Shown here: positions 23,601-36,086 of the stretch, piece by piece | Layout of the letters: each line of letters opens with the position of its first letter | Numbering within the stretch: the first letter of the stretch is position 1 | NCBI RefSeq assembly: GCF_963576615.1 | Contig: NC_088708.1 | Coordinates: forward strand, 29,767,191-29,831,190 | DNA: 64,000 bases | Direction: 5' to 3' | Source: Watersipora subatra | Lineage: Eukaryota; Bryozoa; Gymnolaemata; Cheilostomatida; Watersiporidae | The notes under the pieces: generated by a model | Told to the model about the DNA's origin: nothing | What the model saw: only the letters and a program-made list of their open reading frames with translations | The model's database searches: none | Program-made: the position numbers and the translations under genes

Positions 23601-26600
23601 ATGTGCTTCTGTTTACACTTTCATGCAACCTCAATCGTCGAAAAATTTTCACAATGTACTTGACTCATTCAATAAAACCATGTCTATGGTTTTTATGCGT
23701 CTATTTCATCATCATTGTAATTATGTCACTTTGAGCACTGATATGCCAAAACCTACCGTAAAAATTTGTTCAACTTTTCAACCTTAGCTCGAAGGAGTGC
23801 ATATCATCCTCTGATAAACATGGCGAGTCTGTTGGTCACCTGTGATAGGCAGAAAATGCTGCAGAAATTATTCGCGCTGTTTGGCAGGAAGTATGGGTTA
23901 CATGATCAGATTACGACTAGACGATTAGAACAAGCCGAAACAAAACTGTAAAGTAACGAGCATCTATATTTGATACCGGCTATTCTGTAAAACCTGAAGT
24001 GTTTGTCATAAACTAGTGCTACGAGACGTTTTATATTGAGCCTTTTATTGGCCTTTTACTTCGCGTGATCACATCACGTGTCAAAGCAATAACTAAAATG
24101 TTTGAGTACGCCATCAAAATAAAGAGGCTCTAAACTACCGTGCTTTTGTCATGGCTGCGATTAACTGTTCGTTTGGGAGCTTTTAAGAGCTTGTAATCAC
24201 ATTTTCACATACTTTGCACCTACAACACAGCAGAGTAAGACATTGTGAATCTTTTGATACCAAATAACTGTAATGTGAATTTTGTTGCAAGTAAACCTTT
24301 AAGTTACTAAATATTAAAATTTCACATCGGAGAGTGTTGATAAAATGATAGTTGCTTCACAAACATCACACAATCAAGTGCTGCTGCAGTTAACAAGTCA
24401 GCAGGTGTTAATAGATGCTTAGCAGATACTGTACATCCAAAGCTACTTCAGCCACAGATATGGTAAGACCTGGCCCAGTTAGATAATTGCTATTGTCTGA
24501 CCGATGACCTGACTTACCCAGATATTACATAATACAAGCTTATAGCCTTTTGTATATACTACGTTAATCTTCCTCATGAAGACTGCATGGCACCAGCTCA
24601 CAGCTCCTCTTCGATCCATACACTAGTTTCATAGACCCATTAGATCCATAGACCCATTCATAGACTAGTTCAAAACTTGAAGACGTAAGTTATCGTTTGA
24701 AGTCCACCAGCTATTGATCCACTTCTGACTGTTCAGGTCATCACCCCTCACTCGCTGCTTTATCTTTGATAGAGCCTATTCAGCCAGAGCAAATGACCTT
24801 AGAACAGCAAACCGTTTTCGTCTAGATGCCCGTCCCTGCTTAGGTCAATGGCCTGTCTAAATAGCAGAAGAATGTCATGTCTGACATGACTCCTTTACCA
24901 GTAGTGGTCAGGGCTTATGCTCTCTGGATAAGAGTTCTAGATTGAGGCATTTTATGTTTATATTTGTATCCATCTTTGACTGCAATTCATAAACAAGGTT
25001 GTAACAAACCTGCTCGGTTTTGCTGTCAACAAAGGCTTTTAAATTGGAAACATTATTTTGTTTTCAGTAAAAATATGTAAATAGACATTTGAAAAGTTAT
25101 ATATATATATTAATAAGACTTTGCATATTTATTTGCATATTTATATTACTCTAACAGGTATTAACATTAAATTATTATTATTAACATCCTGGCTGTCTAG
25201 TGTACTGTGGGAGATCATCAGGAGTGCTGCGAGAGATCGTCAGGAGTGCTGTGAAAGATTGTCAGGTGTGCCATGAGAGTTCGGCAGGAGTGCGTTTAAG
25301 AGATCGTCAGGGGTGCTGTGAGAGTTCGTCAGGAGTGCTGTGAGAGATAGTCAAGTGTGGTGTGAGAGATTGTCAGGAGTGCTGTGAGAGATCGTCAGAT
25401 GTGCTGTGAGAGATCGTCAGGTGTGCTGTGAGAGATCGTCAGGTGTGCTGTGAGAGATCGTCAGGCGTGCTGTGAGAGATCGTCAGGCGTGCTGTGAGAG
25501 ATCGTCAGGCGTGCTGTGAGAGATCGTCAGGCGTGCTGTGAGAGATCGTCAGGCGTGCTGTGAGAGATCATCAGGCGTGCTGTGAGAGATCGTCAGGGGT
25601 GCTGTGAGAGATCGTCAGGGGTGCTGTGAAAGATCGTCAGGTGTGCTGTGAGAGTTCGTCAGGAGTGCTGTGAGAGATAGTCAAGTGTGGTGTGAGAGAT
25701 TGTCAGTAGTGCTGTGAGAGATCGTCAGGTGTGCTGTGAGAGATCGTCAGGCGTGCTGTGAGAGTTCGGCAGGAGTGCTGTGAGAGATAGTCAAGTGTGG
25801 TGTGAGAGATTGTCAGGAGTGCTGTGAGAGATCGTCAGATGTGCTGTGAGAGATCGTCAGGCGTGCTGTGAGAGATCGTCAGGCGTGCTGTGAGAGATCG
25901 TCAGGCGTGCTGTGAGAGATCGTCAGGCGTGCTGTGAGAGATCGTCAGGCGTGCTGTGAGAGATCGTCAGGCGTGCTGTGAGAGATCGTCAGGCGTGCTG
26001 TGAGAGATCGTCAGGGGTGCTGTGAAAGATCGTCAGGTGTGCTGTGAGAGATCGTCAGGTGTGCTGTGAGAGATCGTCAGGTGTGCTGTGAGAGATCGTC
26101 AGGTGTGCTGTGAGAGATCGTCAGGTGTGCTGTGAGAGATCGTCAGGTGTGCTGTGAGAGATCGTCAGGTGTGCTGTGAGAGATCGACAGGTGTACCAAT
26201 AAAGCACAGAGAATAAGTATGTGCACAATGATTTAAAAATAGAAAGACAAATGATTGGTGCATGTAGTAATGTGCTAGGTGATGATGCTGAATATTGCTG
26301 GTTCAAATCCTCCATGATGCAATACTTTTTCCAAACTTTTAGCTGTAGGTTGCAGACAAGGGAACACAACTATTATTATAGTAAAGATTAATGTAGCAAG
26401 TAAAACTCAGTCAACCTGCTAGGGCTGCGAGGCTGGTGCATGTACTGATGTATTGGCACTAGCCTGTCGTTTGCTATTATTATTAATTTATTATTAACAT
26501 TGTTTTATTATTAGTTAACTAATTATAACCTGAAACTTTTCCTCTGAAGACGTTGTCAGGCAGCACCAGCTTGATATCATAATAAATTCTTATAAAAACC

Positions 26601-29600
26601 TAATGACCATCATGGGCGTCAAATGACAAAACAGGAGCCATAGTACTTTAAACGCTGGTGCCATAGCACTTTAAACACTAGTGCCATAGTACTTTAAACA
26701 CTGGTGCTATGATATTTTAAACACTGGCACCATAGTATTGTAGGCACTTTAAATACTAGTTCTATAGTACTTTAGATACCTTGGCCATAGTACTTTTAAC
26801 TCTAAAAGTGCAGTATGATACTGCTGAACAGTTTTAAAATAGCCAGGTAACACAAACATCATAGCTACTCGTAGTTAGAGATGAATCTTCTAGCGAGACT
26901 GTGATTCACATGTATAGCTCCGGGTGGTTTAAAAACGACATCGTTACAGATCTGTGTGGCAGCGGTACTCTGTTGACAGGCAACCAAAGTTCTGGCAGCA
27001 GTACGCCATATATACCAAGTTACATGGATCTCTCTAATGGTCCAGAACCCTGTGTTGTATGCTCTGATGCAGCCACCGGTTACCACTACAGATGCATGAC
27101 ATGTGAAGGATGCAAGGTAAGTAACCAACACTTTAGGCAATACTAGTATGCTGGTAGTCCCGTGTGCCGTGAGAGATCTTATGTGTAATAACTATGCGTA
27201 CAAATATTCTGTGTTCTTCCAAGGTGGATCAGTGGTGCAATCGGTAGTGTGCTGACTGCAAAGTTGGATATCAGAGTTCAATTTCCTTGTGATGCACTAT
27301 ATTTTTAACCTCAAAGTGTGGTGTCGAATGAATGGACAGCCCTTATTATAGTAAAGACTAGCGAAATTCCTGACGTTGCACGGGTAGTAAAAATCAGCAT
27401 ATAAACAATGAGAGGTAATGTACATGTAATTGCCTGCCACTTGCTACTAGCCTGGCACATTGCCATCGGATAATTTGAGTAAGCTTACTAATAAGAGCTA
27501 CAGTAACTACTTGCTTTCACAGGAGAACAAACATAAAATTACTTTGCGGCGTAACGAAAAAGGGTAATGTATTTTCACCCACATTGCAACATATATTGCC
27601 CAAAAAATCCATCAATGTCTTGTAGCTAAATAGTTAAGCCATTTCCTGGCTGAGGAGAGGGTCCGAGATCAAAACCTTCCGCGATACGGATTCTTCATTC
27701 CAGTATTTTAATAGCTATAGCTGAACATACTGAACTACAAAGACTGAGTTTTATCTACTATATAAACGGCAATCGTTGTCTGTGTATCTGTGTGATTGAG
27801 TGTCCGCCTTATAGAGCGGTCTTTCCTTTTATCGTCGTACGAATTTCGGTCGTACGAAGCCAACTGAATTAATGTGTGTAGTAACAGTAAATAAATTATA
27901 GAGTGGTCTTTCGTTTTCCATTCGGTCGAACGAAGCCAACCGAACTAATATAAGTACTAAATATCGTAATTTCGTAATATCGTGATATGGACTATTAGCC
28001 GTTACTTTTCTCTGACGATTTGAGCCAGGCGGCTTATATAAAGGTGTGGCGATTCTTTTGTTTTTCTTTCACCGCTCGGGTGCATTAACCGAAATCCCCG
28101 GTTAGCACGCTTTTTAAACAGCAAATTTTCTGCCGTGTTAAAAAGCACCTTCCTGAGTTCTGTGGCCTATACAAAGGTGTCTATACAGCTATACAAATGT
28201 ACTATTCATTAAATAAAATAAATTAATGAGTAGTTATTTACATGCATTTAATATTTACTGCCAACGTGTACCGAGAAAGTCACGTAAACGTTTGTTTCTT
28301 GGAGCCCCTAGAAAAACGCATTTCTCACCTACTAAATTTCCACATCAAAAAGGTAAGTGTTTCTTATACAATGTTGTATTGTCTATGAATTGCCACATCT
28401 CTACTACTTAATAACGTTGGATTTGCCGCTGATCGTAATAGTGGGTCATGTTCATTTCCTTCAGCAGCCGAGTTACTAATTTTTTTCCAGCTACGAGTAG
28501 GCCTACTGTAACTTACTATTACAGAACTTGCACGAGTACTCCGAGGGTTGCGATACGCTATTGTGAAAAGAAAGAGAGCAGCTGCTATCGACTTACTGTC
28601 ACCCTGCATCAGCCATGACCAGCTATACGTCGCCTGCTCAAAAGTAGGCACACGCCGAAAACTGTTTCTTCATACGCCCGACAGACAAACCAAAAATGTT
28701 GTCTATCCGCAAGTGTTGCGTTGAACTAACATTGTGTTATTGTTTTATGTTCTTCATGTTCTGCTATACCACATGCAGCATTTTCTAACATATTTTTCAG
28801 TATATATATCTTTTCATGCATTTGTTTTCCTTATTGTATCTCATACAAAGGCTATCATGTTTGCGCTTTGTTTTATTATTGTAAGGTGCTAATGCTGTAT
28901 CTGCCTTGACATCATACTGTCTGTGCTGTTATACTTATAAATTTTATTGACACAACCTCATTACTGTTTGTATATACCATGTCAAAACACAGGCTATAGA
29001 CAAAAAACTGGTGAGCTATGATTAGTGTTTTAAGAATGTAGAAGTCTCCATTCAATAAATGCTGGCGATAGCAACATATTTTGTATAATTTTTTAAAAGA
29101 TGCAAAACTTTTCAATACTGCCAGTTTGAAGAACTTCAGTTTGCCTAGCAATGTCAATTTCATTATCAGTTCTCTGTACACAAATAGGGCAACTCCAATT
29201 TGAGTGGTTTGAGACTGATGCATTGTAGACTAGCTGTAAAACGTATGGCAGATTTACATTGTTCTCCTCTACATTATTGACCTATATGACTGCATATGTG
29301 TATGCATAGTGTGATCAGGGCAAAAAAATTCAGTAAACTGCATATTTGGAATTGTTTTACAGTATAAAAGACAACTTTCAATAAACCTCTTGCTGTACAT
29401 GAATCTGTTCCCGTGGACGGGTTATGCAGCTAGCGGTTTGGGGCTGTGGCGTCACTCGGGGATGCGCCGGAGACCTTTTTCGCCCCGAGTGTATCCAGGC
29501 GTGGCTTTCCGGATGAGTTGGCGAGTGCGAGGCGATTGATTGCGAAGTGATTGATTGCGAAGCGATTGATTGCGAAGCAATTGAGTGCTAGGCGATTGAT

Positions 29601-32600
29601 TGCGAGGCGATTGATTGCGAGGCGATTGATTGCGAGTGCGAGGCGATTGATTGCGAGCGCGAGGCGATTGATTGCGAGCGCGAGGCGATTGATTGCGAGT
29701 GCGAGGCGATTGATTGCGAGTGCGAGGCGATTGATTGCGAGTGCGAGGCGATTATTGCGAGTGCGAGGCGATTGATTGCGAGTGCGAGGTGAATAATTGC
29801 GAAGCGATTGAGTGCGAAGCGATTGACTGCAAAGCGATTGAGTGCGAGGCTATTGATTGCGAGGCTATTGATTGCGAGGCGATTTATTGCGAGGCGATTT
29901 ATTGCGAGGCGGATGCGGGCCTGTTGTTTGCGAGGCGATTGATGGCGAGGCGAGTGCAAGAGCGCGATGGTCAACTGCGAGGCTGGTATAGACTGGTCAG
30001 TCAAGGCGGGTAGACGCGCCATGGACGGGTATGACGGGCCAGGCCATAGACGGGTATGAACGGATGCATGAATCTAGACACATGAATCTAGAATATTTAC
30101 TAGATTTTACACGCATCTAGCTGTAAAACACATTGTAGATTTCTATTGTTTTCCCCAACATTATTGACATCATAATATGTGTATACATGTTCAGGGCAAA
30201 AATTTCAGTAGACTGCATATTTGGAGTTGTTTTACAGTATGAAAGACAACTCTCACTAAACCTTATGCTGCACGTGAATCTGTTATTGTAGGCGGGTAAT
30301 GCAGCTAGTATATCTATATATATAGATTACATGTAGAATTGTTTCTTGAACTCATATGTTTGTATGTCGATTGCAAGATGTTTTTTGCATCAGCTAAAAA
30401 TTCTGCTAAGGTTTACTGCTATATTGAAAGGAGTAGTGTAACGCCGTAAGCATATGGCTGCAGCCATGCTGATAATGCTACTCACAAGAGGTCATACTGG
30501 TTGTAAACATTTAGAGCAAGGTAACATGCTAATGCTAAGCACATCACGAAAAACTCTGTTTGGCTTTTAAAATTTCCTGTTGATATGGGTAGGCGCTTTT
30601 TACATAATGGGAAGATAACTTCTTATATTTGAAATGAGAGCTTTTCCAAGAAACCAACATTAGGTATAAATATCAATCTTCTTAGTAAACATTATTAGAA
30701 GCTGATACTTTGGCAGCGTACTGATTCAAAATCAGTTATAGCCAATCCTTATGTAGTCATTTATGGAAAAATTGCTAATAGATTTTTAGATTTTAGGTTC
30801 TGTACAAGAAATAATTTGAAAATTTTTGAACGTCATTTTGAAAAACGAAGGTACTTGCATTTCAACTGAAAAAATAAATTTTAACTTCAAAATAATATGC
30901 ACACCTGCTACTGTTATTAAAGAAAAATGCCTGACCTTTGACCCTGACACATTCATTGATCATTAGTCACTCACCAGCTTGTTTTTGTCCTTCACATAAC
31001 TTGACTTATTTAAATTGAGATATTTAGTCAGCCTAAATTGGTCTAAACATAGTTTTCACTCGGTTTTCTTTAATAGGCTTTACTAACAACTGTGTTTTTG
31101 CCATTCTTTTTATGGGTTCGTTTTTACGCCTTTCGACTTTTCCTTTTTTGAAACTGTTTTAGGGTTTCTTCCGAAGGACCATTCAGAAAAATCTCAAATA
31201 CAACTGCAAATGGAATAACCAATGTGTGATAGACAAAAACACAAGGAACCAGTGCCAACAATGCAGATTTAACAAATGTTTGTCTGTTGGCATGGCAACC
31301 GATTGTAAGTTTACGCTATATGATGTAAACTTTTGATTACAAGTGAAACGATATACTAATTATTTACTTGTAAGTGAAGTTAGCAGCAAACAAATTTTCT
31401 TCTTTAGTGCTGCCTCTACAGTGTAAGTTTAGTGATTTAGCATTTGTTAGTGACAGCAAGATATAATAGCAAGCTGGCAGACGAGTCGCGTCCTTTAGTT
31501 GTCATGTTTTTACTTGTAGTGGTACTAAACGAAAAACAAAGAGTTGCGAAACGGAAACTCATTGAAGAAAATCGAAAAAGAAGAAAACAAGACATCGAGG
31601 TTTGAATTTAACTTGAGTTACTAGTTTGACACCTTCTCAAGGAGGAGGGGGGGGGTGAGGACTGGCTAGCTTTAGCTCAAGGAGGGGGGGTGACGATTGG
31701 CTAACTTTAGCTCAAGAAGGTATAAGGGGGGTGACGACTGGCTAGCTTTATTAAGGGGTTGATGCCTGTCAAGCGAACAGAACTTTCATGACGTCAAGAT
31801 TTAATTGACAGATGCAGTCAAAGCTGTCGGAGTAAAACTGACAACCAATGACTTCATTTTCGTTCTACCACCTGCAGGCTGGTGCTTGTCGGACAATTTA
31901 TTATTAGGTACTGCAATACTTATTTTTTGATCTTGTTTAACGATAATCTGGATTACAAAAATTGAATCTTTCAGTTACCAAACAAGTAGTAAATTGGAAC
32001 GAAGTTAATTTCTGAGCTCAATTCTGATCCATGTAGACACTCCTTGTGCACTTTCACAGTTTTTATTCACTCGCATGTGGCCACAGATTTGGAAGAACTT
32101 AAAAAAGATAATGCTGTAAATAAACTCATCACGAATTCATATCTCTAGATTAAAGTGACTTCCTATATCATTAACAGCTGCTCTCAAAAATGCCGATATT
32201 TTTCATACCTAGTAAAAAGTTATCATTACAATGTATTAAAAAAGTGGCTAACTACTAAGATGGAAAACAGAGATGACGTATGACTGACAGAGATGGGCAC
32301 TCAAGGTAACATGCTTGCTCGAGCCTTAAAGCCCAATTTACCAATGAATTGAATTGATTCTCTGGTGTTTTTTACTTACCGTAGAATTGAAATAGTTCGG
32401 GACATTCAACTAGTAAGAATTGAGTTGATTCGATTTCTTTACTGTCATCATAGACAAATTGACTCGATTTTCCGTTTTTCAATAAACAAAAAGACTCGAG
32501 TCAATGCCTTTTTTTATTATTACTATCTTAGTATCTCTATTATTAGTAATTTATTACTGCGTTGGTGGAAAATTCACCATGGACATAAGATGGACATAAG

Positions 32601-35521
32601 ACTTAAAATAAAATAAACCCAACTAGATAATCATAAGTGCCAGTAATGCCAGTCACGCACGTTTAACGATTTCATAAATCTTGATATCACCGCATATGTT
32701 TTATTCGTTTATAATATCCAGTATTACTATTAATGTGCAACGCAATGATATAGTATAGTTCTACGGTTTGCCTGTGCGCTGGAAACAAATTAAACTATGC
32801 TGTTTTGATCGTCATGCGAACGAATGTAACTACATCTCGTTCAAGCATCAGGCCTCATCATACGCAGTTGTCTGAATTTATCACTAGGAACTCAGAGGTA
32901 AGTTGAACCTAGTTCACTGGTCTAGTTGTTCTCAGTTTTGTGGTTTGTTGGCAAGATTTTCTTTCGTTGAATAAGTAGTTTCACTAGTCTTGTGATTTCA
33001 CTAATTTATTCAATGTTTAGTAAATATATTTTATCAGCCTATTACTAACAACATTCATTTTTTACAGTATTATTATTATAATCATATTATAGATATGATG
33101 GACACCACTGATAGGACTAACGCTAGTGATGCCACCTTTTCCTCAGACGTAGCAGTGCCTGCAGTGATAAGTAGTTTACTATTTATTTAGGTAATCATTG
33201 TACTGAATTTATTATGAGATGAATAAAGGGGTCTAAATGTAGTAAATGAATGAAGGAGAGAGCATTATCTTTAATTATTATTGCTCTATCCTAAACTTTT
33301 CATTTTTGGTGTATTTTAAACTATCTCCAACTGTCTATTATCTAAATGATTGATAGTTGTAATTATTATCCATTTACTCGTTATTCATAACATTCATTTG
33401 ACATGTGCTACAAGTAGTGGTTAATAAATAAACAATAATTACTATACAATTTAAAATTTTTAATATAACTAGATGAATGCCCGGCATTGCTAGGGTAATG
33501 AAAAAGGTTTTGGACAGCCGATTTATTTTTATTTAATATATATAACATTTACCATTCTAACTTTTAAACTTCATATCATGGAAAAACTGTGTTTTGTGCA
33601 GTTCAAATAAATTAAGAAAAAAAAAGAAAAAAGCTGTAAAGGTTTTCAAACTTTTTCAAACAACTGCAACTTTTATATCATCATAGAAGTGTTTTGTTGA
33701 AATAAATTAGAAGGAAAATAACACTGTAAAGGTGTTTAAATGTAAATGTTAAATCATTAGCAAGTAATGGCCAAATATAGTCTGTTTTGCTATAATTACA
33801 ATGAAAAATGATTTGGTATATGATTATATGATTTGAGTTCGTTTCAGTGTTGGCATCATAAGGCGAAAATATCGTATAGACGTATAGAGTGGTATAGAAA
33901 CCCATAGTAACTATCTAATGCAATTACTGCCTGTTAAAAATCATCAAAATCATCATTAAAAAATAGCAACAAAACAATATGTTAACCCTAGTAACTATAA
34001 TTACCTACAATAACTTAAGCGTATTTTGTAGTTATGATCTGCAAGAAGATGTAATATTACGATGTACTACGTGCAGAGTTCTTACCTTCAAGACAAATGT
34101 GTAAAGGTGAAAACACACTAAGCGAAATTTAGTGCGATATCGCGCTGGGTGGCGCTAATCTGCGCTAGAACTCACTAAGCGAGCTCATGCAGAGCGATAA
34201 CGCTAGCCATTATCACAACTTTATCGCGAGCCAGATGCATTTCGATTGGTTGATTTTTTTCCAGAATGCATTTTTATGGCAGGTAATTATTTTATATCGA
34301 TGTTCACCAATGTACAGCAGCAACATTTTGCTATTTTTTTACGATTGAAACATCATCAGAACGAACACTGAATTGTTCATAAATTTAATAAATGCGCTTT
34401 TAGCCCTTTACAACATAACACACAAAAATTACAAAAAAATCCAGTCGAAAATCAACATTTGGAGTCAATCATTGCGCAGATTGATTATCTTGAGAATGGT
34501 AAATATTTAATATATTAAATATAAAAAACTACTATAAAGTTGACTATATATAAAAATCGTTAAATATCACTGTTAAAAATACAAGAATCGTTCTTTCTTA
34601 TGTCTTCTTGTAGTGTACAATCCGTGAAAGGGAGATAGACCTAATAACAAAAGCGGAAGTTGTTTACGTCGTTGCCTAGAAGGCCCCATATTGACTTACC
34701 TAAATTTATTAACAACTCTGAAGAAACTAAAGATATGGAATTTTATTAGCAGTTTGTGAGAGTGCCCGCCTTATGGTTTGTTGGTGAATTGCTCCAAGTG
34801 TATTTAAGCACGCGCCAGCGATATCTCCCCCTTCTCATAACGCACGCGATAAAATCACCTAGTGCGTTCGGACCTTAACATAAATGCTGAATCTAACTTA
34901 TATGATTTTAGCTTAATAAAAACATACTTGAAGATCTAGTTTTAATAAACTTTCAACTAAAATTTTATCACGTATCTGTTTGCGAACTTGTTTTTACGTT
35001 AACGGATGACGCTGAACTGAGATATAATCGCCAAATTCTAATTACGAGAGAAATTATTGTTGATATTGGCAAACAAATTATCTTTAGTACGGCGAGGACA
35101 AAAAAGCATTGTGTTTTATTGAGTTACTAAAGTTTATAGAGTTTAAATTAATACGTCATTTAGCATAGGAATTGAGAAATAGCATACAGTGTATGATAAG
35201 AGTGAAACCAATGCTAAGGGCTGTGCAGCTCAGTGGTTAAAAGTGTTGTTTGAAACTTGTGGTGGAACCTCCGTGAGTTCAAATCCAGCATGAAACTGAA
35301 ATTAAATTCCAAAGTTTTAATAACAATAGCTAGATATACCTAAGTACAGACATACATACAGACAAACTTTGAGATTTATATACATAGTTGGATGTTAAAA
35401 ATTTTTGTTATGAATAAATTAATTAATAAATAATTTTTTATAAACAACAGTATAATAATAAATAAATCAAGTAAAGTATACATATATATCTATATATATA
35501 CCTATATATATTTATATCTAT

Positions 35522-35562
<41 letters not shown>

Positions 35563-36011
35563 AGTATAGAGCTAGTATAGATTATGTATATATAATCTAT
35601 ACTAGCTGTGCTTCCCGGCGTTGCCCTGGTATTAAAAATCAGCTTATAAACTATGAGAAGTCATTAGAGTTGCCTGCCACTTGCTATTAGCCTGGCTCAT
35701 TGCCAATGGAAAATTTGAGTAAGCTTACTAATGAGAGCTATTCGTCTCCGTGATGTTACGCAATCACCCTGCATAGTACGCAGAGCCGTTGGGTATTTGC
35801 TCCATATACCGACATATATTGGCTAGCGAACAAATCAATCTCCGTAACATAATTTGTACGACATCGGACTGGCGAACAGGAGGGTTCGAGATCAACGTTT
35901 CTGCGATACGGATTCTTTATTCCAAGATTTTAATAAAAGCTATAGCTGGACATACACACCCACAGGCGAATACACGAACATACACACCAACGTTGAGCAA
36001 TATATACATAT

Positions 36012-36086
<75 letters not shown>

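Larger units (their letters stand above)
17697..26874. other. THR intron 1 (about 9.2 kb)
   Basis: No THR exon was found here. It contains a perfect DR2 receptor motif, a palindrome, SINE copies, the 12-bp and 21-bp minisatellites, a TTAA-flanked transposon and a 24-bp degenerate tandem repeat, listed separately. A diverged direct repeat occurs at about 17945-18390 and 19792-20145 (shared blocks CATATTCACATATTCTCCAT, GGGCTCCTGAA, AATATTTTTTACTGT). Two minus-strand open frames at 22196-22390 and 22801-23058 look protein-like, the second with [17 protein letters not shown], but were not identified and may be transposon relics. Confidence 0.6.
27117..31162. other. THR intron 2 (about 4 kb)
   Basis: Contains a SINE A copy (27165), a dispersed repeat with the core GACGTTGCACGGGTAGTAAA (27358), a two-copy direct repeat around 27811-27950 (core CGGTCGTACGAAGCCAAC), a GC-rich minisatellite island (29521-29950) between 200-bp direct repeats, and a DR1 receptor motif at 30932-30944. 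No THR exon seen. Confidence 0.6.

Noticed and set aside
25199..26197. CRISPR-like regular repeats
   Set aside because: Units are directly adjacent with no unique spacers, in a eukaryotic intron; it is a minisatellite.
29551..30022. Long Arg/Ala/Ile/Ser frames on both strands
   Set aside because: Artefacts of the CpG-rich minisatellite.
35215..35290. tRNA gene
   Set aside because: Has A- and B-box-like sequences but no pairing acceptor stem or clean anticodon arm; two further diverged copies show it is a SINE.
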